Assembly: GCF_049445855.1 (NCBI RefSeq)
Contig: NZ_JBMSDV010000002.1
Location: forward strand, 372,001-436,000
Direction of reading: 5' to 3'
From: JAGOCV01 sp049445855
GTDB taxonomy: Bacteria; Pseudomonadota; Gammaproteobacteria; Burkholderiales; Burkholderiaceae_C
Length of the DNA: 64,000 nucleotides
Shown: piece by piece, positions 24,895-33,054 of the stretch
Layout of the letters: each line of letters opens with the position of its first letter
How positions within the stretch are numbered: the stretch's first letter is position 1
The notes under the pieces: model-generated
The model's database searches: none
The model's input: the letters and a program-made list of their open reading frames with translations, nothing else
Told to the model about the DNA's origin: nothing
Program-made: the position numbers and the translations under genes

Positions 24895-25443
24895 TCACGC
24901 GATGTCGATGTTGTGCACGCCAAACGACCCGGCGCGGCGGTCGGCGAAATACTGCTCCAGCGTTTCCTTCACCGTCCGGAAGGCGATCTCGTCCCAGGGA
25001 ATCTCGGCTTCGGTGAAGAGCCGTGCTTCGATGGTTTCATGCCCCGGCGCGAACTTGTCGCTCAGCAGGCGGGCGAGATAGAACATATGCACCTGCCCGA
25101 CACGTGGGACGCTCAGCACGGTGAAGAGGGATTGCATCTCGATCTGCGCGCCGGCTTCTTCGTCCGTCTCGCGCGCGGCGCCCTGTGCGGTGGTTTCGCC
25201 GAGCTCCATGAAGCCGGCGGGCAGCGTCCACTTGCCCCAGCGCGGCTCGATGTTGCGCTTGCAGAGCAGGACCTTGTCATCCAGGAAGGGCACGGTGCCC
25301 ACCACGTTGAGCGGGTTTTCGTAGTGGATGGTGTTGCAGGCCGGGCAGACCGCGCGTTCGCGCACATCGCCGTCATCAGGCACCCGGTACGCGACGGCAG
25401 TGCCGCAGTTCCGGCAGTACTTGATCTGGCTCTGCAAAGTCAT
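24895..25443 (-). CDS. Nudix hydrolase with N-terminal zinc ribbon
   Basis: A 182-residue hydrolase. Cysteines in YCRNCG and VCPACN (residues 9-36) form a zinc ribbon like that of NudC-type proteins. The Nudix box starts at GFMELGE and ends RETDEEAG, matching Gx5Ex7REUxEExGU. Candidate substrates are NADH, ADP-ribose or related nucleoside diphosphates; the C-terminal SQPWPFPxS motif of NudC is absent, so NAD specificity is not supported. Confidence 0.87.
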   Translation of the reverse strand: MTLQSQIKYCRNCGTAVAYRVPDDGDVRERAVCPACNTIHYENPLNVVGTVPFLDDKVLLCKRNIEPRWGKWTLPAGFMELGETTAQGAARETDEEAGAQIEMQSLFTVLSVPRVGQVHMFYLARLLSDKFAPGHETIEARLFTEAEIPWDEIAFRTVKETLEQYFADRRAGSFGVHNIDIA

Positions 25444-25478
25444 GCGTCGAGTTTACGGGAAGCGTGCGCGTCAAAAGA

Positions 25479-25502
25479 AAAGGGCTCCCGGAGGAGCCCT
25501 TT
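25479..25502 (-). terminator. Terminator of the gentisate/TRAP operon
   Basis: AAAGGGCTC and GAGCCCTTT form a perfect 9-base stem around CCGGAG. Read on the minus strand it runs into TTTTCTTTT, 22 bases after the stop of the TRAP receptor gene. Confidence 0.85.
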
Positions 25503-25523
25503 GACAAACAGCCGGCGAGCCGA

Positions 25524-26576
25524 TCAGGACTTGGTGGTCCTGGTGTGCTTGTCGATCAGGCTGCGGGCCGTGTCGAGCAGCTTGCGGCCGTCGAAGCCGC
25601 GCTTGTCCATGTCGGCCACCCATTCCACTTCGATCGCACGCGACTTGCGGCGGAATTCCTGCGCTTCGGCTGCGCCCACCGTGAAGATGGTGTTGCCGCG
25701 ATCGGCTGCCGGCTTGCGGCCCTTCGGGTCGTTGCCCTGCTGCGTCTTGCCCAGCCAGGCCGAGGTGGCCATGCCGGAGTTGTTGTCGATGACCTTCTTC
25801 AGGTCAGGCGGCAGCGAGTTGTACTTCGCCTTGTTCATCGCCATCACGAAGGTGGTGGTGTAGAGGCTGCCGCCCGCCGGGTCGAACTCGGCGTGGTACT
25901 TGGTGAGCTCGTGCACCTTGACCGACGGAACCACTTCCCACGGGATCACGCAGCCGTTGATGGTGCCCTTGGACAGCGCATCGGGGATGCTGGGCAGCGG
26001 CATGCCGACCGGCGTCGCGCCGAGCGATGCCACCAGCTTGGTCACCTGGCGGGTGGGCGCGCGCAGCTTGAGGCCGCGCATGTCGTCCACCGTCTTCACC
26101 GGCTTGTCGGTCGTGTGGATGACGCCCGGGCCGTGCACCTGCAGCGCGAGCACCTGCGTGTCCTTGAACTCGTCGGGTGCGACGGTCTGCACGTATTCCC
26201 AGTACGCCTTGGAGGTGGCTTCGGCATTGCTCATCATGAAGGGCAGTTCGAACACCTCGATGCGCGGGAAGCGGCCGGCCGTGTTGCCGGGCAGCGTCCA
26301 CACGATGTCGACCACGCCGTCCTTGGCCTGGTCATACAGCTGCACGGGCGTGCCGCCCAGCTGCATGGCCGGGTAGCCTTCGAACTTGATGCGGCCGCCC
26401 GATTCCTTCTCGACCTTGTCCATCCAGGGCTTGTGCATGTCGAGCCAGACGGCAGACTGCGGGGCCATGAAGGTGTGGAACTTCAGCGTCACGGTCGACT
26501 GCGCGAAGCCGGTGAGGGCGGGTGCGCCCAGGGCCACGGCAGCGCCGGACTTGAGCAGGGTACGTCTCTGGATCAT
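25524..26576 (-). CDS. TRAP transporter receptor, Tat-type signal
   Basis: A 350-residue periplasmic receptor. The N-terminus MIQRRTLLKSGAAVALGAPA looks like a twin-arginine signal, so it may be exported folded. Mature features include LKFHTFMAPQSAVW and GLKLRAPTRQVTKL with the ligand arginine. It belongs to a DctP branch distinct from the two receptors at 17165 and 19874. The ATG at 26576 is preferred over the in-frame GTG at 26582 because AGGAG abuts the latter. It is the last gene of the operon starting at 31799 and probably recruits an aromatic acid (context). Confidence 0.9.
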   Translation of the reverse strand: MIQRRTLLKSGAAVALGAPALTGFAQSTVTLKFHTFMAPQSAVWLDMHKPWMDKVEKESGGRIKFEGYPAMQLGGTPVQLYDQAKDGVVDIVWTLPGNTAGRFPRIEVFELPFMMSNAEATSKAYWEYVQTVAPDEFKDTQVLALQVHGPGVIHTTDKPVKTVDDMRGLKLRAPTRQVTKLVASLGATPVGMPLPSIPDALSKGTINGCVIPWEVVPSVKVHELTKYHAEFDPAGGSLYTTTFVMAMNKAKYNSLPPDLKKVIDNNSGMATSAWLGKTQQGNDPKGRKPAADRGNTIFTVGAAEAQEFRRKSRAIEVEWVADMDKRGFDGRKLLDTARSLIDKHTRTTKS

Positions 26577-26695
26577 CTTCACTCCTCGGTTTCAATGCAA
26601 AAAAATGATGGCAACAAGGTAAGGGAAACCTCCCGGCGCGTCCATGGTGTATGCCCTATGGTTTGCGCCGCTCCCGAAGGGAACTTCTGACGCCG

Positions 26696-28015
26696 CTAGC
26701 CGATGTACTGCACCAGCCACAGCGAGATGCCCGGGAACAGGAGCAGCACGGTGGCGCGGATCACGTCGCTGGCCAGGCAAGGCATGACACCGCGATAGCT
26801 TTCGCCGATCGGCACGTCCTTGGCCAGGCCATTGACCACGTACACGTTCAGGCCGACCGGCGGCGCGAGCAGTCCGAAGCTCACCGTCATCAGCACCATG
26901 ATGCCGAACCAGATGGCAACCGACTCCTTGGGCATGCCGAAATCCAGGCCCATGACCATCGGAAAGAAGATCGGGATGGTCAGCAGCAGCATGGACAACT
27001 CGTCCATGACCGCGCCGAGCACGACGTAGAACAGCATGATGGCCGTGACGACCATCACCGGCGACAGGCCCCAGCCGCCGACGACCGACGCGAGCTGGTT
27101 GGGCACCTGCGTGAGGGCGAGGGCCGCGTTCATCAGGTCCGCCCCGATGAAGATCAGGAAGATCATGGCCGAGCTTTCCGCCGTGGCGTAGAAGCACTGC
27201 TTGAACTTGTCCCAGGTGATCTCGCGCTTGATCAGCGCGGCCACGAAGGTAGCGGCCGCACCGACGGCCGCACCTTCGGTGGGTGTGAACCAGCCGCCGT
27301 AGATGCCGCCGAAGACCAGCAGGAAGATGATGGCGATGGGCAGGACCGCGAGCGAACCCTTCAGCGACACCGGCTCGATGCCCGATTCGTTCTCGGGCGC
27401 CTGGCCGGGCACCACGCGCACATAGACCGAGATCGCGATGATGTAGCCGACCAGCGCGATGATGCCGGGCACCATCGCAGCCGCGAACAGCTTGGCGATG
27501 TTCTGCTCGGTCAGGATGGCGTAGATCACCAGCGGCACCGAAGGAGGAATCAGGATGCCGAGCGTGCCACCGGCCGCGAGCGTACCGGTGGCGAGGCGCC
27601 CCGAGTAGCCGTGGCGCTTCATCTCCGGCAGCGCCACGCCGGTGATGGTGGCCGAGGTGGCGACCGAGGAGCCGCAGATCGCACCGAAGGCCGCGCAGGC
27701 CAACACCGCAGCCATGGCCAGACCGCCCTTGAAGCGGCGCGTGACGGATGCGGCGAACGAGAACAGCGCCTTGCTGATGCCGCCCTGCGTGGCGAAATGC
27801 CCCATCAGGATGAACAGCGGGATGACCGACAGGTCGTAACTCGCAAAACGTGCAAAGGCCTGCGTATTGAGGAAGTTTGCCAGCGGCAGCCAGCCGGTCT
27901 GCATCACATAGCCGACAGCGCCGGCCACGAACATGGCGATGGCGATGGGCGTGCGGATGGCCATGAAGACCAGCATCAGCCCGAAGATCAGGAGCGTGAG
28001 CGTGATGGGGGTCAT
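26696..28015 (-). CDS. TRAP transporter large membrane subunit (DctM-like)
   Basis: A 439-residue permease with about 13 hydrophobic helices. Family landmarks are MFVAGAVGYV, ILMGHFATQGGISKALFSF, CAAFGAICGSSVATSATITG and PPVGLNVYVVNGLAKDVPI. It overlaps the DctQ-like gene by four bases and is followed, after 119 bases, by its receptor gene on the same strand. Confidence 0.93.
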   Translation of the reverse strand: MTPITLTLLIFGLMLVFMAIRTPIAIAMFVAGAVGYVMQTGWLPLANFLNTQAFARFASYDLSVIPLFILMGHFATQGGISKALFSFAASVTRRFKGGLAMAAVLACAAFGAICGSSVATSATITGVALPEMKRHGYSGRLATGTLAAGGTLGILIPPSVPLVIYAILTEQNIAKLFAAAMVPGIIALVGYIIAISVYVRVVPGQAPENESGIEPVSLKGSLAVLPIAIIFLLVFGGIYGGWFTPTEGAAVGAAATFVAALIKREITWDKFKQCFYATAESSAMIFLIFIGADLMNAALALTQVPNQLASVVGGWGLSPVMVVTAIMLFYVVLGAVMDELSMLLLTIPIFFPMVMGLDFGMPKESVAIWFGIMVLMTVSFGLLAPPVGLNVYVVNGLAKDVPIGESYRGVMPCLASDVIRATVLLLFPGISLWLVQYIG

Positions 28016-28491
28016 GGGTGGGCCTCCGTCTCACCGAAGCCGAAGAGTGTCTGCCAGAGGCCGACCACCGACGCCAGCACGAAGGCCGGCACCATGGCTG
28101 CGTACACGGTCCATTCGGGGAAGCCCATCATCATCGTGGTGGAGTTGGTGTCGTACGAATTGATGCCGCCGAGCACGGTGCGCCAGGCCAGCAGCGCGAA
28201 CACGCCTGCAAGCAACAGGGCACCGAAGCGGTCGAACTTGTCGTTCGTGCGGTCACCGAGTTTTGTGGTGAAGAAGTCCACGATGATGTTGCCGCGCCTG
28301 AACTGGCACCAGGGCATGAACATGGCGATGGCTGCGCCGGTTGCGACGCCGGTGAGCTCGAAGTCGCCCACGATGGTCACGCCGATGGTGTTGCGGCCCA
28401 GGAGGCTCGCGCAGGTCATCAGGGTGATGACTGTCAGAAGCACGCCGGCCAGGATGGCACAGAGCTTCGAGAGGAATTCAAGAACTTTCAA
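28012..28491 (-). CDS. TRAP transporter small membrane subunit (DctQ-like, TTG start)
   Basis: A 159-residue membrane protein with four helices (LCAILAGVLLTVITLMTCAS first) and the DctQ-type GDFELTGVATGAAIAMFMPW. The start codon is TTG at 28491 with GGAGA 6 bases upstream; no in-frame ATG fits the conserved start. It is coupled to the DctM-like gene through an ATGA overlap. A 154-base gap separates it from the hydrolase gene upstream; this contains a TGCCTG/CAGGCA hairpin and could hold an internal promoter. Confidence 0.88.
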   Translation of the reverse strand: MKVLEFLSKLCAILAGVLLTVITLMTCASLLGRNTIGVTIVGDFELTGVATGAAIAMFMPWCQFRRGNIIVDFFTTKLGDRTNDKFDRFGALLLAGVFALLAWRTVLGGINSYDTNSTTMMMGFPEWTVYAAMVPAFVLASVVGLWQTLFGFGETEAHP

Positions 28492-28645
28492 CTACGTCTC
28501 CAATCCGCCCATTTGTTATGGATGTTTTTATTGGGATGCTGGCGCATGTGGCAAGCAAAGGCCGCGCCAGCCGGGGAATGTAACCGCCCGGCGCCGAAAG
28601 CAAGCGGATGTCCCGCCTGCCTGCTCAGGCAACTGGACTGGCGGA

Positions 28646-29341
28646 TCACGCCACCTTGATGGTGAGCGTGCCCAGGCCACCCACGCTGCCGACCAGCGTG
28701 TCGCCCTGCACCACGGCGGCCACGCCTTCGGGCGTGCCGGAGTAGATCAGGTCGCCCGGCTGCAGGTCCCACGCGGCGGACAGGTGTTCGATGGTCTCGC
28801 CGATGTTCCAGATCAGCTTGGAAACGTTGCTGCGCTGGCGGTCCGTGCCGTTCACCTGCAGCCAGATCTCGGCGTTGGGCACATCGCCGGCATCGGCCAC
28901 GGGCGTGATCGGCCCGATGGGTGCCGATTGTTCGAACGCCTTGCCGATGCACCAGGGGCGGCCCTGCTTCTTCATGTCGTTCTGCAGATCGCGGCGTGTC
29001 ATGTCCAGGCCCACGGCGTAGCCGTAGATGTGCTTGAAAGCATCCGCCGCCTTGATGTTGCGGCCGCCGGTGCCGATGGCCACGACGAGCTCGATCTCGT
29101 GGTGGAAGTTCTTCGTGAGCGTGGGGTAGGCAATGCTGCCGGTCTGGCCCGCTTCGACGGCGACGACGGCGTCGGCCGGCTTCAGGAAGAAGAAGGGCGG
29201 CTCACGACCGGTGAAGCCCATCTCCTTGGCGTGTTCTTCGTAGTTGCGGCCCACGCAGTAGACGCGGTGGACCGGAAAGCGCTCGGCGCGGCCGACAACG
29301 GGAACCGAAACCGTGGGGGCCGGCGCGAAAACGTAGCTCAT
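28646..29341 (-). CDS. Fumarylpyruvate hydrolase-type FAH family enzyme
   Basis: A 231-residue member of the fumarylacetoacetate hydrolase family. Metal ligands are in HHEIELVVAIG and GLDMTRRDLQ, and the substrate loop is GRNYEEHAKEMG. In gentisate catabolism this enzyme cleaves fumarylpyruvate into fumarate and pyruvate; related members hydrolyse maleylpyruvate or decarboxylate oxaloacetate. Its start overlaps the end of the ring-cleavage dioxygenase gene by four bases (ATGA), which strongly supports the gentisate-type role. Confidence 0.88.
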   Translation of the reverse strand: MSYVFAPAPTVSVPVVGRAERFPVHRVYCVGRNYEEHAKEMGFTGREPPFFFLKPADAVVAVEAGQTGSIAYPTLTKNFHHEIELVVAIGTGGRNIKAADAFKHIYGYAVGLDMTRRDLQNDMKKQGRPWCIGKAFEQSAPIGPITPVADAGDVPNAEIWLQVNGTDRQRSNVSKLIWNIGETIEHLSAAWDLQPGDLIYSGTPEGVAAVVQGDTLVGSVGGLGTLTIKVA

Positions 29342-30426
29342 GACAACCTTTCTTCCTTGTGAATGCCCAATGCCTGATGCACGGGTCGATCTGAAAAACT
29401 GAACAGCACGCAGCCCGTCTGGGAGCTGAAGCGCGCAGTGTGCCACGAGGGCACGACGAAATGATCGCGCGGGCCGAAGTGGAATGTGTGCGTGGCGTCG
29501 CCGCGCGCAACCTGCACCGAACCGGTGCCTTCGACGACGCTGAACACCGCGCCGTCGGTCTGCCGGTACGCCTTGCCGTTGAAGCCGGCGGGCAGGCGCT
29601 GCATGAACGTGGCCATAGTCGGCATCGGCGAGCCGCCGGTCGATGGGTTCACATAGCGCAGCTTCACACCATCCCAGTCGTCGATGGGCGCATCGCGTTC
29701 GAGCTGGTGCAGCGCGTCGCGCGTGCGCGCGTACGGGTAACTGAAGATGGGGGATGTGGCACCGTAAGGTGCGTCGCGGCGCAGCGGCGCCATGTTGTTG
29801 CCGTAGGTCGCAAGGCTCGTGCCTTCGGGGCGCGTGACCTTCTGCACCTTGCCGTCGTCGTTCTGCGCGAAGCCGGCGTCGAAGAAGCGGATGGTGGGAA
29901 TGTCCAGCCCGTCGAGCCAAACCACCGGTTCGTCGGTGTCATTGCCATGGTCGTGCCAGGTCCAGCTCGGGGTGATGATGAAGTCGCCCGGGTGCATGGT
30001 GGTGCGCTCGCCATCCACGGCGGTGTAAGCGCCCGACCCCTCGACGATGAAGCGCAGCGCGCTTTGCGTGTGCCGGTGGCTCGGCGCCACTTCGCGCGGC
30101 ATGATGAGCTGCAGGCCGGCATACAGCGACTGCGTGATCGCTGACTGGCCCCGCAGCGCCGGGTTCTCCAGGATCAGCACGCGGCGCACGGCTTCGTCGG
30201 CAGTGATGGCTGTACCGGCGCGCATAAGGAACGGGCGCACCTCGTCGTACTTCCAGAGCGCGGGCACGCACGGTGTCTGCGGCTGCTGTGGCACAAGCGC
30301 GTGCAGGACTTCCCACAGCGGCGTGAGGTTCAGCGGTGACATGTCGGCGTAAAGCTGCTTGCGCAACTCGGCGGCCTGTGCTGCGCCCAGGGCGTTCACT
30401 GCGCCGGGCGTGAGTGGGGCGTTCAT
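29338..30426 (-). CDS. Gentisate 1,2-dioxygenase-type cupin ring-cleavage enzyme
   Basis: A 362-residue bicupin dioxygenase. The N-terminal cupin holds the iron ligands in PSHRHTQSALRFIVEG and TWHDHG; the C-terminal cupin has PRDHFVVPSWHTARF. The middle segment SPIFSYPYARTRDALHQL is characteristic of gentisate dioxygenases. They open gentisate between the carboxylate and the adjacent hydroxyl to give maleylpyruvate; close relatives accept salicylate, 5-aminosalicylate or 1-hydroxy-2-naphthoate. The start at 30426 follows AAGGAGA. It lies between an FAD oxidoreductase and the FAH gene. Confidence 0.9.
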   Translation of the reverse strand: MNAPLTPGAVNALGAAQAAELRKQLYADMSPLNLTPLWEVLHALVPQQPQTPCVPALWKYDEVRPFLMRAGTAITADEAVRRVLILENPALRGQSAITQSLYAGLQLIMPREVAPSHRHTQSALRFIVEGSGAYTAVDGERTTMHPGDFIITPSWTWHDHGNDTDEPVVWLDGLDIPTIRFFDAGFAQNDDGKVQKVTRPEGTSLATYGNNMAPLRRDAPYGATSPIFSYPYARTRDALHQLERDAPIDDWDGVKLRYVNPSTGGSPMPTMATFMQRLPAGFNGKAYRQTDGAVFSVVEGTGSVQVARGDATHTFHFGPRDHFVVPSWHTARFSSQTGCVLFSFSDRPVHQALGIHKEERLS

Positions 30427-30458
30427 GCGTGTCTCCTTTTTTCGGGGCGGGTGATTGG

Positions 30459-31799
30459 CTACCACTCCGTGCCGAGGTAGGCGCCTTCAGCCTTGAGCCG
30501 GGTCTGCAGCGCGCCAACGTCCACGTCGGCTGCGGTTGTCTGTTTCAGCAGCGCAAGCGCGGCGGCCGTGCCCGCCGCCTGGCCCATGACGAAGCACGCG
30601 CCGGTCACGCGCGCGGCGGACTGGGCTTCGTGCGTCATCGATGCGCAGCGGCCTGCCACCCACACGTTGTCCAGGCCGAGCGGCACCGTCATGCGGTAGG
30701 GCAGGTGGTTGAAGCCGCGGCTTTGGGGGATCTTCGGCCAGCGGAATTCGACGTCTCCCTTGAGGTGCAGTTCGAGTGGCCAGCCGTTGACACCGATCGT
30801 GTCGTCGAAACTGGCGCACTCCAGCACGTCCGGCTCGGTCAGTTCATACAGGCCCCTGATGCGGCGTGTCTCGCGGATGCCCACCTGCGGCGCGATGTCC
30901 ACGATGTAGGACTGCTCGAAGCCCGGCACTTCCTTCAGGAAGCCGGCCACGCTGGCGATCTGCTTGCGGCCGAGCACTTCGGCATCGCTCAGTTCGCGTG
31001 CGTCGGTGCCGTCCATGGCGTTGCCTTGCGCATTGCCCAGTTGCGTGAGGTTCACGCGCCACTCGACCGGGTTCTTCTGGGGGCGGACGATGGGCGTCTT
31101 TCGCGGAAACTTGTAGCGGCCGGCCGCTTCGGCTTCGAGCATCAGGCGTGGGATCACGCCCCAGTCGCTGCCTGCGCGCTGCGGATCGATGCCGTTGAGC
31201 CGGAACATCGTGGACGGGTAGAGCATGTGGCCTTCGCCATCGCCCTTCTCGAAGGGCGCGCCAGCCCATGCGGCCAGGTCGCCGTCGCCCGAGCAGTCGA
31301 TGAACGCGCGGCCCACGACCGCACCGCGACCCGACTTCGTCTCGACCAGCAGCGCCTGCACGCGCCGCTCGCTGTCCATGACCACACCGGCGGCCAGCGC
31401 ATGGAACAGCAGTTCGACACCGGCAGACAGCAGCAAATCGTCGGCGGCGATCTTGTAGGCAGCGGTGTCGTAGGCCTGCGCGGAGGTCTTGCCGAATACG
31501 GTATGCGGCGCGTTCAGCCCGCCCAGCTTGTCGATGCGCGCAAGCAGGTCCGACGCGACGCCGTGCACGACCTGCCGGATCTCGCCATGCACATTCGCGT
31601 GCAGGCCGCAGAAGTTGGTGACGCCCGCTGCCGTGCCCATGCCCCCAAGGAAGCCGTAGCGCTCGATGAGCAGCGTGCGCTGCCCCGCGCTTGCCGCCGA
31701 CACAGCGGCCGCCATGCCGGCTGGCCCGCCACCGAGCACGACGACGTCGTATTCGCCGAGCACCTTCGTCTGCCGGCTGGGTTCAGTGATGAAAGTCAT
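30459..31799 (-). CDS. FAD-dependent oxidoreductase (FAD_oxidored type)
   Basis: A 446-residue flavoprotein. The dinucleotide-binding motif GGGPAGMAAAVSAASAG is at about residues 22-38, followed by ERYGFLGG; a C-terminal FAD segment reads VWVAGRCASMTHEAQSAARV. This is not the aromatic hydroxylase (PheA/TIGR) family one would expect for making gentisate, so its substrate is unclear. It is first in the operon and divergent from the MarR gene. AAAG-type spacing upstream gives only a weak ribosome site. Confidence 0.85.
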   Translation of the reverse strand: MTFITEPSRQTKVLGEYDVVVLGGGPAGMAAAVSAASAGQRTLLIERYGFLGGMGTAAGVTNFCGLHANVHGEIRQVVHGVASDLLARIDKLGGLNAPHTVFGKTSAQAYDTAAYKIAADDLLLSAGVELLFHALAAGVVMDSERRVQALLVETKSGRGAVVGRAFIDCSGDGDLAAWAGAPFEKGDGEGHMLYPSTMFRLNGIDPQRAGSDWGVIPRLMLEAEAAGRYKFPRKTPIVRPQKNPVEWRVNLTQLGNAQGNAMDGTDARELSDAEVLGRKQIASVAGFLKEVPGFEQSYIVDIAPQVGIRETRRIRGLYELTEPDVLECASFDDTIGVNGWPLELHLKGDVEFRWPKIPQSRGFNHLPYRMTVPLGLDNVWVAGRCASMTHEAQSAARVTGACFVMGQAAGTAAALALLKQTTAADVDVGALQTRLKAEGAYLGTEW

Positions 31800-31806
31800 G
31801 AATGCT

Positions 31807-31824
31807 AAGTGTACATATCAAGTG
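31807..31824. promoter_or_regulatory. Repeat between FAD oxidoreductase and MarR genes
   Basis: AAGTG occurs twice, 13 bases apart, around TACATATC. On the minus strand this reads as a CACTTGATATG half-site, similar in shape to sites of MarR regulators of aromatic catabolism. Symmetry is imperfect. Confidence 0.3.
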
Positions 31825-31887
31825 CAAGGATCTCTTGCGGTGTTTACCCGCAAGGCGCGCACAGGGACGTCACCTAAACTCGCCGCC

Positions 31888-32331
31888 ATGCCCAGCAGCT
31901 ACGATTTTCAGCACGCACCGGGCTATCTGGTGCGGCGAACGCACCAGATGGCGGTGGCCATCTTCACGGAAGAAACAGCGGATTTCGGCATCACGCCGGT
32001 GCAGTTCGCCCTTCTCAACGCCCTGATGGACACCCCCGGCGAAGACCAGGTGACGCTGGCGGGGCGGGTGGCGTTCGACGCGGCCACTTCCGGCTCGGTC
32101 ATCAGCCGGCTCGAAGCCAAGGGTTGGGTCCGGCGCGAAGCTGACGCGAATGACCGGCGTCGCAAACTGTTGTGGGTGACGCCAGAGGGCGAGGCCGTCG
32201 TCGGCCAGATGAAGCGTGCGGTCAACCGCGCGCAGGCTCGCATCACGAGCCCGCTGGATGCGCGCGAGCGCGGGCAACTCATCCGCCTGCTGGGAAAGCT
32301 CGTTGCCGGTCATGAAGCCGGCGGGGCCTGA
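31888..32331 (+). CDS. MarR family regulator
   Basis: A 147-residue regulator with the winged-helix pattern FGITPVQFALLNALMDTPG, FDAATSGSVISRLEAKGWV and the wing READANDRRRKLLWVTPEG. MarR proteins usually repress a divergent operon and release DNA on binding an aromatic ligand. It lies 88 bases from the start of the divergent gentisate/TRAP operon, its likely target. The gene converges on the ABM gene at 32350. Confidence 0.9.
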   Translation: MPSSYDFQHAPGYLVRRTHQMAVAIFTEETADFGITPVQFALLNALMDTPGEDQVTLAGRVAFDAATSGSVISRLEAKGWVRREADANDRRRKLLWVTPEGEAVVGQMKRAVNRAQARITSPLDARERGQLIRLLGKLVAGHEAGGA

Positions 32332-32349
32332 TCCGCCACGCCGGCCGGA

Positions 32350-32655
32350 TCAGGCCGGCGACTTGATCACCAGATTGAAGTGTTCGACCACCGGCGGCGC
32401 CGCGAAGAACGGCCCGACGATCGCGCGCCATTGCGTGAACAGATCGGAGCCGCGGAAATCCACCGTGTGGTTCTCCAGCGTCTCCCAGTGAATCTGCAGG
32501 ACGTACCGCTCGGGCGATTCGATGCCCTTGCTCACCTTGAAGTCGCGGAAGCCCTGGGCCTTGGAGATCACGGTCTTCAGTCCGCGCTCGATGGCCTCTT
32601 CGAAGGCTGCCTGCTGGCCGGGCTGGATGCGGATGTCTGCGAGTTCGAGGATCAT
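32350..32655 (-). CDS. ABM-domain protein (quinol monooxygenase-like)
   Basis: A 101-residue dimeric alpha-beta barrel protein of the antibiotic biosynthesis monooxygenase family. It shows the typical ILELADIRIQPGQQAAFEEA start and YVLQIHWETLENHTVDFRGS. Members oxidise quinols or aromatic intermediates without a cofactor, or act as small-molecule binding partners. It is last in the Rieske operon, 9 bases after the ferredoxin, and may process the hydroxylated product (inference). Confidence 0.82.
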   Translation of the reverse strand: MILELADIRIQPGQQAAFEEAIERGLKTVISKAQGFRDFKVSKGIESPERYVLQIHWETLENHTVDFRGSDLFTQWRAIVGPFFAAPPVVEHFNLVIKSPA

Positions 32656-32664
32656 GTTCGCGCT

Positions 32665-32988
32665 TCAGTGCTGGGTGGCCGGCAAGTCTACCGTGATGCC
32701 GCTGATCTCGTCGGTCAGCTTGATCTGGCAGCTCAGCCGGCTGTTGGGCTGGCGTGGCGACGCGGTGAAATCGAGCATGCCGAGTTCGTCGTCGTCGGGC
32801 GGCGGCAACTGGCTCGCGAAGGGCTCGCGCACCATCACGTGGCAGGTGGCGCAGGTGAGCAGCCCGCCGCAGTCGGCTTCGATGCCCTTGGCGTTGTCGT
32901 GGATGGCCGCTTCCATGAGGCTGAAGCCCGGCTTGGATTCGACGGTGGTGGTGGTGCCGTCGGCACTGACGAGATGGATGGTGACCAT
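32665..32988 (-). CDS. Adrenodoxin-type [2Fe-2S] ferredoxin
   Basis: A 107-residue electron carrier. Cys40, Cys46, Cys49 and Cys87 form the C-x5-C-x2-C-x37-C pattern of adrenodoxin/ISC-type ferredoxins. It probably feeds electrons to the Rieske oxygenase encoded two genes upstream; no dedicated reductase is seen. The start is uncertain. MVTIHLVSADG at 32988 begins the fold; an in-frame ATG at 33039 would add a threonine/asparagine-rich stretch (TNTNTTTTIT). Neither has a clear ribosome site. Confidence 0.85.
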   Translation of the reverse strand: MVTIHLVSADGTTTTVESKPGFSLMEAAIHDNAKGIEADCGGLLTCATCHVMVREPFASQLPPPDDDELGMLDFTASPRQPNSRLSCQIKLTDEISGITVDLPATQH

Positions 32989-33054
32989 GGTGATCGTGGT
33001 GGTTGTGTTCGTGTTCGTCTTGGCGTTTGCGCCCTGCATTGGAACCGACTCGCG

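Noticed and set aside
26577..26582. GTG start for the Tat-type TRAP receptor
   Set aside because: The AGGAG ribosome site directly abuts this GTG, leaving no spacing; the ATG six bases later is correctly placed.
26651..29362. A 903-codon plus-strand open frame across the TRAP and FAH genes
   Set aside because: It runs antisense to three well-supported genes, and its product is low-complexity and rich in H, D and R.
32989..33039. Threonine/asparagine-rich extension of the second ferredoxin
   Set aside because: No ribosome site, low-complexity coding, and the ferredoxin fold begins at the later ATG; kept only as an alternative start.
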